Assembly: GCF_014199395.1 (NCBI RefSeq)
Contig: NZ_JACIJM010000012.1
Location: 26,798 to 90,797, forward strand
Reading direction: 5' to 3'
Length of the DNA: 64,000 nt
Source of the DNA: Yoonia ponticola
GTDB taxonomy: Bacteria; Pseudomonadota; Alphaproteobacteria; Rhodobacterales; Rhodobacteraceae
The notes below the pieces were generated by a model that searched no databases, had not been told where the DNA came from, and worked only from the letters and a program-made list of their open reading frames with translations. The translations under genes were made by a program, and so were the position numbers. Positions 34,066 to 42,438 of the stretch are shown here, in pieces (positions within the stretch are counted from its first letter, which is position 1; the number at the start of each line of letters is the position of its first letter).

Positions 34066-35636
34066 CTATCGACCTGCGGTTCTATCTCTCTTTGTTTATC
34101 CGGCGCATTCATTACTTCCTGATCTGTCTGGCTGTGGGATCGGCTGTGGGGATCACGCTGGCCACGGTGCTGCCGCCTGTGTTCAAGGCCAATGCGAAAC
34201 TGATCGTGGAAAGCGAACAAATCCCCGGTGATTTGGCTGCAACCACGGTGCAGACCGAGACGACAGAGCAACTACAGATCATTCAGCAACGGATTTTGAC
34301 GCGAGATTCCCTGCTAGAGATGGCCAATCGGCTGCGGATTTACGACGCGCCTGCGGGTGAAATTGCCACCCGTTTGCCTGCTGACGAGATTGTTGAAGAC
34401 CTGCGCGACCGGATTGTGATTTCGACCACAGGCGGGTCCAGCACGCGCGGTCCTGTGCAGGCAACCATCGTTGAAGTCAGCTTTGAAGCGCCAACGGCCT
34501 TGATGTCGGCCACCGTTACCAATGAAGTTGTGACGCTGATTTTGCAGGAAAACGTGGAAATTCGCACGTCCGTGGCAGGGCAGACGCTGGAATATTTCAA
34601 CGAAGAGGTGTCGCGGCTGGATCAGGAACTGGCCACGCGCGGCGCTGATATTCTGGCGTTTCAGGAACGTAACCTTGAAGCGCTGCCTGATAGTCTGGAT
34701 TTCAGACGCCAGCAGCAATCGGCCGCCCAAGAGCGTTTGGCGCAGGTGGAACGCGATGAGGCGGTCTTGCGGGATCGTCGCGACCGCTTGACGGTTTTGT
34801 TTGAAAGCACGGGTGATATTGGCGGATTAAACACGCCACTATCGAGCCAGACGCCTGAGCAACGCCAGTTGCAGGGTCTAAAAGACGAGATGAACACGCT
34901 GTTGGCGGTGCTGTCGCCGGAAAACCCGCGTGTGAAGGTGATGAAAGCCCAGATCGCCGCGTTAGAAGTGACCGTTGCTGCACAAACCTCGGCTGGTTTC
35001 GAGACATCGCTGGCGGGTGTGCCCTTGTCGCCGTTTGAAATTCAGATTGCGGATTTTGACGGGCAGCTCGCATTTCTGGCCGCGCAGAAAAGCACGATTA
35101 ATGCCACGATGGAGGCGCTGCGTCTGTCGATTGAAGCCACCCCCGGCAATGCGATTACGCTGGATACGTTACAGCGCGACTACGCAAACCTGCGTGCGCA
35201 ATACGACCAAGCGGTTGCAAACCGTGCCCGCGCCGAAACGGGTGACACGATTGAAGCTTTGGCCAAAGGGCAGCGGATTTCGGTGATTGAACAAGCGGTG
35301 CCGCCGCGTGCGCCGGACCGTCCGAACCGCACGGTTGTCGCGGCTGCAGGTGTCGGCATGGGGACATTGGCAGGGTTTGCGTTGATTGTGGTGTTAGAGT
35401 TGATGAACACAGCGATCCGCAGGCCAATTGATTTGACCAGCAAACTGGGGATCACGCCTTTTGGGACGGTGCCGCTGATCCGCACCCGTTGGGAAATTGT
35501 GCGCCGCCAGACGATTATCTTTGCAGGGTTTGCTGTGGCGATTGTGATGATCCCCGCCTTGTTGTGGTTGATCCATGCTCAAGTGATGCCGTTGGATGTG
35601 ATCCTGGACCGGGTCAAAGAAAAGGTGGGATTATGA
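34062..35636 (+). CDS. Polysaccharide chain-length determinant (Wzz/GumC-like)
   Basis: A 524-residue inner-membrane co-polymerase. The first membrane segment is at about 13-38 (FLICLAVGSAVGITLATVL), followed by FKANAKLIVESEQIP, the long coiled-coil periplasmic part with ESTGDIGGLNTPLS and the Wzz-typical VIEQAVPPRAPDRPNRT near 415. A second membrane segment follows (about 428-450), and a third hydrophobic stretch at about 487-507 is an unusual extra. The cytoplasmic kinase is a separate protein encoded next (4-base overlap), as in exosortase-type Eps systems. Confidence 0.9.
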   Translation: MTIDLRFYLSLFIRRIHYFLICLAVGSAVGITLATVLPPVFKANAKLIVESEQIPGDLAATTVQTETTEQLQIIQQRILTRDSLLEMANRLRIYDAPAGEIATRLPADEIVEDLRDRIVISTTGGSSTRGPVQATIVEVSFEAPTALMSATVTNEVVTLILQENVEIRTSVAGQTLEYFNEEVSRLDQELATRGADILAFQERNLEALPDSLDFRRQQQSAAQERLAQVERDEAVLRDRRDRLTVLFESTGDIGGLNTPLSSQTPEQRQLQGLKDEMNTLLAVLSPENPRVKVMKAQIAALEVTVAAQTSAGFETSLAGVPLSPFEIQIADFDGQLAFLAAQKSTINATMEALRLSIEATPGNAITLDTLQRDYANLRAQYDQAVANRARAETGDTIEALAKGQRISVIEQAVPPRAPDRPNRTVVAAAGVGMGTLAGFALIVVLELMNTAIRRPIDLTSKLGITPFGTVPLIRTRWEIVRRQTIIFAGFAVAIVMIPALLWLIHAQVMPLDVILDRVKEKVGL

Positions 35637-36430
35637 ACACGATCCAAGACGCAATTGCGAAAGCCCGTGTCACGCGCGACAATCTGGCGGCCTCTGTGCC
35701 GACACAACCGCAGACGGATACTGGCCCATGGCAGGCCTTGACCCAGTTCAAACCGTCGATCAGGCGGTTGCGGCGCAACAGGATTGTCGCCGCTGATGGT
35801 GGGCGTCCGGCGATGGATTTTGACGTGATCCGCACGCGGATGATGCAAGTGATGCAGGCGAATGGCTGGAAGCGGGTGGCGATCACGTCGCCGACTGCGG
35901 GCTGCGGTAAATCGACGATGGTGATGAACCTTGCCTATTCGCTGTCGCGGCACCGCGATCACAAGACGATGGTGCTAGAGATGGATATGCGCAAACCGTC
36001 CCTGTCACGCGCAATGCAAATTCCGGGCGAGCGGCAGTTCAGTCGTGTGCTTGAGGAACGTGCGCCGTTTGAAGATCATGCGGTGCGGGTTGGCTACAAC
36101 ATGATTTTTGCCACCAACACCAATGCTGTAACCGGATCGGCGGAATTGCTGCAAAATCCGGGGACTGCGCGGGCTTTGGATGATGTGTCTGCCCGCTATG
36201 CCCCCGACACGATGATTTTTGACATGCCGCCGATGCTGACGGGCGATGATACAATGGCGTTTCTGGCGCGTGTGGATTGCGTGTTGCTGTTGGCGGCCGC
36301 CGAAGAAAGCAACATTAAACAGATCGACAGATGCGAGCGTGATATCGCGAGCCAGACCAATGTGATGGGCGTGATCCTGAACAAATGCCGGTATATGGAC
36401 CGCGACAACGCCTATGATTACTATGAGTGA
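35633..36430 (+). CDS. Tyrosine autokinase (BY-kinase) partner of Wzz
   Basis: A 265-residue cytoplasmic P-loop kinase. Walker A is SPTAGCGKSTMVMNLA (about 86-94), Walker A' is VLEMDMRKPSLS and Walker B IFDMPPML. The C-terminus carries a short tyrosine cluster, YDYYE, for autophosphorylation. The usual Walker A second residue is G-E-G-K; here a cysteine stands in its place (GCGK), which is uncommon. The ATG at 35633 overlaps the Wzz stop; an earlier frame to 35489 is inside wzz. The kinase's phosphorylation cycle with Wzz sets the polymer length (family knowledge). Confidence 0.88.
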   Translation: MNTIQDAIAKARVTRDNLAASVPTQPQTDTGPWQALTQFKPSIRRLRRNRIVAADGGRPAMDFDVIRTRMMQVMQANGWKRVAITSPTAGCGKSTMVMNLAYSLSRHRDHKTMVLEMDMRKPSLSRAMQIPGERQFSRVLEERAPFEDHAVRVGYNMIFATNTNAVTGSAELLQNPGTARALDDVSARYAPDTMIFDMPPMLTGDDTMAFLARVDCVLLLAAAEESNIKQIDRCERDIASQTNVMGVILNKCRYMDRDNAYDYYE

Positions 36431-37304
36431 TCCTCGGATTTCCGTCATCATCCCGCATCTGAACCAGCCTGCGATGCTGGCGCGGTGCCTTGGATCGCTG
36501 CGCGATGGCACGCGCCAACCTGACGAGATTATCGTGGTGGATAACGGGTCGGATGTGCTGCCCGATGTTCCTGCGCATGTGACCCTATTGCAGCAGAAAA
36601 CGCCGGGTCCGGGGCCTGCGCGTAATCTTGGTGTGGCCCATGCAACGGGGGATGTGATTGCGTTTACCGATGCGGATTGCCTGGCGCGATTTGACTGGCT
36701 AGAGATGGCGGTACGGGCGATTGCAAAGAATGATATCTTGGGCGGCGATGTGCGGATTGCTTGTGTGAACCCGCGTAAACTGTCGGTGTTGGAAGCTTAT
36801 GAAAGCATCTATGCCTACCGGATGGAACGCTACATTGCCGAAGAAGGCTTCACCGGAACGGGCAATCTTGTGGTCAAAAGGGCTATATTAGAGAGCGTTG
36901 GTCCCTTTGCTGGTTTGGAAAAAGCCGAAGATCGCGATTGGGGACAACGTGCGACGGGTCTGGGGTTCGAGATCAAATTTGTGCCGCAAATGCGGGTTTA
37001 TCATCCTGCGCGGCCATCATTTGCGGATTTATACCTGAAATGGGATCGGCAACTCGCCCATGACTATACTCTGATCAATGATAGCGTGGGTAAGCTGCGA
37101 TGGGTGGTAAAAACTCTTGCGATGGGGATTTCGCCCTTGGCTGAAATTCCGCAGATTGCGGCCTCTGACCGTGTGCCGCGGGTGATTGATAAGGTGAAAG
37201 CTTTTGCCGGATTGTGCCGTATTCGGGTTTACCGTGCGGGGCGCATGATGGATTTGATGCTGCGTGGCCGTCCTGAACGGCTGGCTGCAAAATGGAACCG
37301 TTGA
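36423..37304 (+). CDS. Glycosyltransferase family 2
   Basis: A 293-residue GT-A enzyme: ISVIIPHLNQPAMLARCLGSL, IIVVDNGSD, GPGPARNLGVAHATGDVIAFTDADC, with the DAD metal site, then FTGTGNLVVKRAIL and EKAEDRDWGQRATG. Start codons at 36414 and 36423 both overlap the end of the kinase gene; the second is taken. It is the last gene of the ATPase-Wzz-kinase operon, with a strong hairpin terminator behind it. Donor sugar unknown. Confidence 0.86.
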   Translation: MSDPRISVIIPHLNQPAMLARCLGSLRDGTRQPDEIIVVDNGSDVLPDVPAHVTLLQQKTPGPGPARNLGVAHATGDVIAFTDADCLARFDWLEMAVRAIAKNDILGGDVRIACVNPRKLSVLEAYESIYAYRMERYIAEEGFTGTGNLVVKRAILESVGPFAGLEKAEDRDWGQRATGLGFEIKFVPQMRVYHPARPSFADLYLKWDRQLAHDYTLINDSVGKLRWVVKTLAMGISPLAEIPQIAASDRVPRVIDKVKAFAGLCRIRVYRAGRMMDLMLRGRPERLAAKWNR

Positions 37305-37306
37305 CG

Positions 37307-37369
37307 CGATTTTTCTCGAAAAATCGGACAAATTTTCGAGAAAATTTGGGGCGCAGAGATCCGCGCCCC
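37307..37369. terminator. Cluster of three hairpins, terminator
   Basis: Three stems follow each other: CGATTTTT/AAAAATCG (37307-37326), AAATTTT/AAAATTT (37330-37347) and GGGGCGC/GCGCCCC (37348-37369). The last is followed by TGTTTGTT, giving a good rho-independent terminator for the plus-strand operon. The 71-base gap separates convergent genes. Confidence 0.75.
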
Positions 37370-37375
37370 TGTTTG

Positions 37376-38839
37376 TTATAGCCCGTATGCGATGCCGTGC
37401 GCAGGATTGTCGCCGCCCGTGACCCGCACGGCAGATCCGATGATGCTGGGATGGGTGTTGTCGCCTGCATAATAGGTCAGGTCCGATGCATCGCTGGCGC
37501 TGGCAAAGACCGGATCGCCACCAACGGTGATCAGATCAGTCTCGACCAGTTGCAACTGTCCGGCATATGCCCCGCCCGCTTCCGTTTGCGTATCAATTGC
37601 AAAAGCCGGATCGCGCAGCAATGCGCGGTAGGCGTTGATATCCGCCTCAAGCGATGTGGCCGAGGCGATATTGACCAATGCGCGTATGTCCCAGCCGTGG
37701 GCCAAAACGCTTTGGCCGGTGCCGCTGACGTCATCTGTCAAATAATCCACAACATTGGCGTAGTGGATCGCGGGCGATTGCCCCCCTGCGGCCATATCGT
37801 TGCGCCCCAGTTCAAACGCCAGCACGTTGGTTCCTGACAGTGGCGTGGTGATCCAGCCGTCAGGTGCATCGCGCCGCTCGATCACTTTGGCGATGGCAGC
37901 CCCTGTGCTGGCCACATTCAGCACCCGCCAATCCGGCCCAAGCAGACCGGCGCCCGGATCAGTCAGCACCATGTTGGGACACAGACCAGAGGTCACAGGA
38001 TCGGTGCCGCGCATAATGCTATCGCCTTCGAGCACCAGTTGATTGACCGCAGGCACGATGCCGTAAGTCGTCATCAGATCAGCCACCAGCGCATCGCCGT
38101 CCAGATCGGTGACAGCATTGTCGAGCACGATCATCTCGTAGAGATCAAACCGCCCCCATGTGCCACTGTCGTCGGGACGGTAAGCGTAGCGCCCGATTTC
38201 GGCCCCTGCCACATCGCTGACCAGATACGGCTGTTGCACCGTGATCCGGTCCGCGTTCAGCCAAAGCCTGCTGCCGCCCGCTGCATTGCCGCGCCCCACC
38301 ATGCCTACAACTTGCATCTGCGATCCGGTGACCATCTTGGCCATATCGGTGTAGCTGCTGTTGCGCGGATAGGAATAGGTGCGCAGGGCAGGGACGCTGC
38401 TGCCTTCAACAGATGTCTCAAGGGCGGATTGGATCGTGTTGGGGGCCACGCCGTCCGCACGACCCAATGAAAACACAGGGCTGCGTGTGACGACTTGGTG
38501 GAAGCGGCCCACAAAGAACACCGACATATCGCGGCTGGTCAGGGTCAGAGCGTCGGCGATTTCCAAGTAGCTGTCGCCCTCAAACCGCCAGAACGGACGA
38601 CCGAGTGCGTCGATCTTTGCTGTTGGACCCGCGCCTGTGGGGGCGCTGGCGTGGGCCAGCCCCGCCAGATCGCTGGCCGCTGTCACGCGATCCCCGTCAA
38701 GCGTGACGGTGGAATGGGCCGGATGCCAGCGCGTGGTGACTGCGATTGGTAGTGTGGGCGGTGGTGCGGGGGCCGCGTCGCCGCTGACCGACGCACCACC
38801 GCTGGACAAAAAGGGCAGCGCTACTGTGAGGCCGATCAT
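37376..38839 (-). CDS. SGNH hydrolase, likely GTA-type head-spike fibre (GhsB-like)
   Basis: A 487-residue protein with a LamG-like beta region (about 85-265) and an SGNH hydrolase domain. The nucleophile block is LEGDSIMRG (Ser274), the asparagine block ELGRND (near 347), and the catalytic pair DNTHPS (Asp460, His463). Its ATG overlaps the stop of the upstream spike-base gene (TAATG), so the two are translationally coupled. In Rhodobacter capsulatus the spike base gene rcc01079 (GhsA) is followed by rcc01080 (GhsB), and the spike binds capsule on the recipient cell (recalled knowledge). The same order and overlap here suggest a GhsB-like fibre with an active esterase; homology to GhsB itself was not checked. 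A simpler reading is a surface polysaccharide esterase. Confidence 0.7.
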   Translation of the reverse strand: MIGLTVALPFLSSGGASVSGDAAPAPPPTLPIAVTTRWHPAHSTVTLDGDRVTAASDLAGLAHASAPTGAGPTAKIDALGRPFWRFEGDSYLEIADALTLTSRDMSVFFVGRFHQVVTRSPVFSLGRADGVAPNTIQSALETSVEGSSVPALRTYSYPRNSSYTDMAKMVTGSQMQVVGMVGRGNAAGGSRLWLNADRITVQQPYLVSDVAGAEIGRYAYRPDDSGTWGRFDLYEMIVLDNAVTDLDGDALVADLMTTYGIVPAVNQLVLEGDSIMRGTDPVTSGLCPNMVLTDPGAGLLGPDWRVLNVASTGAAIAKVIERRDAPDGWITTPLSGTNVLAFELGRNDMAAGGQSPAIHYANVVDYLTDDVSGTGQSVLAHGWDIRALVNIASATSLEADINAYRALLRDPAFAIDTQTEAGGAYAGQLQLVETDLITVGGDPVFASASDASDLTYYAGDNTHPSIIGSAVRVTGGDNPAHGIAYGL

Positions 38840-39105
38840 TACCAGCACCCGACCATATGATCTGCGGTGGTGCCTGTGGCCCAGACCTTGGACACGCGGA
38901 TCGGGTGCCAGCCTTGCACCATATTCACAAACGTTAGGGTCGATCCGTCCGCAATCGTCACTCGCACATCGCCGCCCGTCCCGATATACAGCGCACGGCT
39001 AAGGTGGCTGAGATCGGCACTGTCATCAGGTGTGACGGCAACGGCGTTGGTGACAGGGCTTTGCATGCTGGGGCTGTACCCTTTGAAGTCATCAAGAATA
39101 GGCAT
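38839..39105 (-). CDS. Spike base protein, RCAP_rcc01079 family (GhsA-like)
   Basis: An 88-residue protein. MPILDDFKGYSPSMQSPVTNA, the VTPDDSADLSHLSRALYIGTG stretch (given in part) and RVTIADGSTLTFVNM are the signatures of the small spike base protein family of GTA capsids. It would anchor the spike on the capsid. GGAG lies about 9 bases before the ATG. The overlapping downstream gene codes for the probable fibre. In known GTAs these genes are chromosomal and outside the main capsid cluster; here they sit between two polysaccharide gene blocks. No other capsid gene is in the window. Confidence 0.85.
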   Translation of the reverse strand: MPILDDFKGYSPSMQSPVTNAVAVTPDDSADLSHLSRALYIGTGGDVRVTIADGSTLTFVNMVQGWHPIRVSKVWATGTTADHMVGCW

Positions 39106-39343
39106 TTGGTCTCTCCGGTGGATAGGAATAACGCTGTGGTCCTATCATTGCGGCTGACGGCGTTGCGGGTGGGCCCCGTCCTGCGCACGGTCCGGTTGAT
39201 GATGTGTGACCGCTGTTGTGTGCGGGCGACAGGCGCAGGGTTGATGCAGCACAAATGGACGAAAGGTTTTCGCAAGGCCCACAAATCAGACTACAAAACG
39301 GGTCTGTGCAGGGTGGTCTTGCACATGACTTGAAAGGCACCTC

Positions 39344-39781
39344 ATGCGCAGTCTGAACCAGCTTCGTCGCCTGCGCAAAACCGTGGTGGGGATCAAAAAG
39401 GCTTGGCTCACCGGCTTTTGGAAAATGGACATTGATCCCAGCGTGGATATGTCCTTGTCTGCCAAGTTCGATAAAACCTATCCGGCGGGGATCCATGTGG
39501 GGGCGCAAACCTATGTGGCTTTTGAGGCGCGTATCCTGACCCATGACATGACCCGCAACCTGCGCAGCGATACCCGTATCGGGGCGCGGTGTTTTATTGG
39601 CGGGCGGTCGTTGATTTTGCCCGGCGTCGAGATCGGGGATGATTGTATCGTTGGGGCAGGGGCTGTTGTGACCAAATCGGTGCCTGCGGGATCGATTGTG
39701 GTGGGCAATCCGGCAAAAGTGATCCGCAGCGGTATGACATTGCTGAGTTATGGGCGGGTGCCACCTGATGACAGTGTCTAA
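39344..39781 (+). CDS. Hexapeptide-repeat acetyltransferase (WcaF/CysE-type fold)
   Basis: A 145-residue left-handed beta-helix acyltransferase. The repeated hexapeptides are seen in IGARCFIGGRSLILPGVEIGDDCIVGAGAVVTKSVPAGSI, here in parts: IGARCFIGG, VEIGDDCIVGAGAVV and VVGNPAKVI. The histidine in ILTHDMT is likely catalytic. It probably acetylates a sugar of the repeat unit. A 238-base divergent gap separates it from the spike-base gene and holds no other gene; the end overlaps the next gene. Confidence 0.85.
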   Translation: MRSLNQLRRLRKTVVGIKKAWLTGFWKMDIDPSVDMSLSAKFDKTYPAGIHVGAQTYVAFEARILTHDMTRNLRSDTRIGARCFIGGRSLILPGVEIGDDCIVGAGAVVTKSVPAGSIVVGNPAKVIRSGMTLLSYGRVPPDDSV

Positions 39782-41111
39782 CATGGGCCAATCACGCGCA
39801 GCGCTTGACTCGAATGCGCCCAATACGGTCGCGTTACCAGTGGTTGTCGGGTTGTATCTGTTTGTCTTTTTGGTCCCGATTGAATTCTCGTTTTACATCG
39901 GCCCGCTACTGGTCACGCCCACACGGTTCTTTTTGATTTTGGCTGCGGGTCCAGTGATCTTTGCGTCGCTTTCGCGGCATAAGCTGCAAAGCGAAGACGG
40001 ATTTTTCATCGGGTTCATCCTCTGGGTCGCGATGGCGTATTTCTACAAACGCGGGGCTGCGGGCGTCGAGATCGTCGGCCAAGCCTTCCTTGAGATCGCG
40101 ATTTCCTATTGTGTGGCGCGGACCTATTTGGTGGGCGTTGACCAGTTCCGCAAACTGGCTGTGGTTTTGTCGGTCACGGTGGCAGTCCTTGGCATTCTCG
40201 CGATCCCTGAAGGGATTTCGCACTACCGGTTCCTGCACGAAGTCCCTGAAATGCTGACGGGGTTCTATTATTACATCTCGGACGACACGCGGATGGGGCT
40301 GTTGCGGTCGTCATCGACATTCGAGCATCCGATCCTGTTTGGACTGTTCTGCGCGTCGCTGTTCACCTTTGCATGGTACACCTTCACCAGCACGGGCGCG
40401 CGCATCGCGCATCTGGTCATGACCGTGATGGCGACGGCATTGTCGCTGTCGTCTGCGGCATTGTTGATCCTGATGATGCAGTTCAGCTTGATCATCTTCG
40501 AGCGGCTCACGCGGTCTTTCAAGCAGCGTACAATGGTGTTTGGCACGTTGCTTGTGACTGCGATTGTCTTGATCGAGAGCCTGTCGAACCGTGGTGTCGT
40601 CAAACTGATTGCGGGCAACCTGACCTTTAACCCGCACACCGCCTATTACCGTGTTTTACAGTGGGAACACGGGATCGACGATGTGGAACGGCATCCGTTT
40701 GTCGGCATCAATCTTGAGCACTGGACCAAGCCCTTTTGGATGACGGATTCCATTGATAACCACTGGCTCTTCACGGCGATGAACAGCGGTGTGCCTGCGG
40801 TGCTGGCACTGTGGATCGTGATGGGGATCATCGCAGTAAAGCTGTATAAAAAGAAACGGCGCACAGCGGATGAGGTGCGGCAACGGCTCTATATGGCCTG
40901 GCTGATCGGGGCTGCGAGTTTGTTTCTAGGCGCGTGGACCGTGACGTTGTTCGGGAAAATGCTGCCGATTTTCATGTTTTTCATCGGGATCGGGGCTGCG
41001 ATGACACGTCTGCCTGAGGATGAAGACGTCGCAGATACCATCGTGTTAGAGCCTGAAGCGGGGACCACATCGCCCTACACCCGCTTTGCTATCACCCAAA
41101 AACGTGCCTGA
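39768..41111 (+). CDS. O-antigen polymerase/ligase-like membrane protein (Wzy candidate)
   Basis: A 447-residue membrane protein with about ten to eleven hydrophobic segments. It has the RSSSTFEHPILFGLFCASLF region and a large periplasmic loop ending HPFVGINLEHWTK and DNHWLF, as in the Wzy/WaaL family. It joins repeat units to a polymer in a Wzx/Wzy route. Start options are 39750, 39768 and 39783; the ATG at 39768 is preceded by a G-rich stretch. The gene overlaps the acetyltransferase by 14 bases and is followed directly by the pyruvyltransferase, so it is in one operon. Confidence 0.85.
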   Translation: MTVSNMGQSRAALDSNAPNTVALPVVVGLYLFVFLVPIEFSFYIGPLLVTPTRFFLILAAGPVIFASLSRHKLQSEDGFFIGFILWVAMAYFYKRGAAGVEIVGQAFLEIAISYCVARTYLVGVDQFRKLAVVLSVTVAVLGILAIPEGISHYRFLHEVPEMLTGFYYYISDDTRMGLLRSSSTFEHPILFGLFCASLFTFAWYTFTSTGARIAHLVMTVMATALSLSSAALLILMMQFSLIIFERLTRSFKQRTMVFGTLLVTAIVLIESLSNRGVVKLIAGNLTFNPHTAYYRVLQWEHGIDDVERHPFVGINLEHWTKPFWMTDSIDNHWLFTAMNSGVPAVLALWIVMGIIAVKLYKKKRRTADEVRQRLYMAWLIGAASLFLGAWTVTLFGKMLPIFMFFIGIGAAMTRLPEDEDVADTIVLEPEAGTTSPYTRFAITQKRA

Positions 41112-41121
41112 AAGAGCTGTG

Positions 41122-42438
41122 ATGAAAATTGGTCTTGTTGGCACCTTCGATGTCGAAAACTTTGGCGATTGCCTGTTTCCAGAGTTGTATCAGCACCTGT
41201 TGTATCAGCACCGCCCTGACGCGGTGATCAGTCTGTATAGTCCGGCGGCGCGGTGTGCGGATATTTTGTCGTTCGATCACGTAAACGCCTTGCCCGCGCA
41301 ACTGCACGACACGGGTGTTTTTGACGAAGATGCGTTGATTTTGATTGGCGGCGAAACCGTAGGCGTTGGCCATTCGTCGGGTACGTTTAATTTCCCCCGC
41401 GACAGCCTAAGCGTTTATCTGCGTCTGTGGATGATGCCTGTGATGGCGACGTTAGACCCTGATACGCGCCCGACATTCTGTGGGCTGCATTGTGTGGGCG
41501 CGATCAAAATGCCTGCGACGATCAATGCGCAGGTCGCTGATGTGTTGGCGGCGGCCAATCATTGTGCGTTCCGCGATGCGTTCTCGGTGTCGTGGATCAC
41601 GTCAGGCGATACTGCTTTTGCGCGGGAAATAGACCCTATGTTCTTGATCGACCAGTTGACGGATGCGGTGGGGTGGCAGGCCTTGGCTGCGGATCATTTG
41701 CCTGATGGTTTTGCGGATGGTGCCTATATCGCCGCGCAAATATCGATGGGCTACGGTGGCAACGATCTGGATGCGTGGTGCGATGCGGTGGCGCAGATTG
41801 CGCAGCAAACCGGGTATCCGGTGGCATTGCTGCCGATCTGTCATTTCTTGGAGGACGAAGCGTTCTTGGCCCAAGCACAGACCCGTTTGACCCAGCGCGG
41901 TGTACGCGCGGCACTGATCGCGGGGCGCATCAACGTGAAACATACGGCGGCGATTATCGGGCGCTCTGCGGGTTATATCGGATCGAGCTTGCACGGCGCT
42001 GTCACGGCTGTGGCTTTTGCGAAACCGCTTGCGGTGCTCGGCCATAGCATGGACGGCAAACACGAAGGATCGCTGCGTGCGGTTGGGGTTTCGGGGGCTG
42101 TGACGACCACATCTGCGGGCTTGGTGGCCTGTTTCGAGACGACTGCGGGCAGTGATCTGCCAGCCGCAAGGATACGGGCACAAAATGCGGCGCGTGCAAG
42201 TTTCGATAGGCTTTTGACGGCGATGGATGCACCGCGTGATATAGGCCCTATACAGGCGAAAAAGGCACAGAACACGGCCCAAGCGCTGCATGATCGAGAG
42301 CAAGACATGATGCCTGTGGCGTCGTTCCAAGAGATCAAACGCCGCTTGCTGCGGGCCTTGCACCGTGTGCCGGCTTTATCAAAGCCCTATCGTGCGCTGC
42401 GGATGCGTCAAAAACTGCGTCGCGCAACCGGTTCTTAG
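41122..42438 (+). CDS. Polysaccharide pyruvyl transferase
   Basis: A 438-residue enzyme that attaches pyruvate ketals to exopolysaccharide sugars. Signatures are the N-terminal IGLVGTFDVENFGDCLFPELY (read in pieces), ILIGGETVG and the C-terminal SLHGAVTAVAFAKPLAVLGHS. Pyruvate gives the polymer negative charge. The ATG at 41122 has AAAGAG 5-10 bases upstream; an earlier frame start overlaps the preceding gene. It overlaps by 4 bases, tail to tail, with the Wzx-like gene. Confidence 0.88.
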   Translation: MKIGLVGTFDVENFGDCLFPELYQHLLYQHRPDAVISLYSPAARCADILSFDHVNALPAQLHDTGVFDEDALILIGGETVGVGHSSGTFNFPRDSLSVYLRLWMMPVMATLDPDTRPTFCGLHCVGAIKMPATINAQVADVLAAANHCAFRDAFSVSWITSGDTAFAREIDPMFLIDQLTDAVGWQALAADHLPDGFADGAYIAAQISMGYGGNDLDAWCDAVAQIAQQTGYPVALLPICHFLEDEAFLAQAQTRLTQRGVRAALIAGRINVKHTAAIIGRSAGYIGSSLHGAVTAVAFAKPLAVLGHSMDGKHEGSLRAVGVSGAVTTTSAGLVACFETTAGSDLPAARIRAQNAARASFDRLLTAMDAPRDIGPIQAKKAQNTAQALHDREQDMMPVASFQEIKRRLLRALHRVPALSKPYRALRMRQKLRRATGS

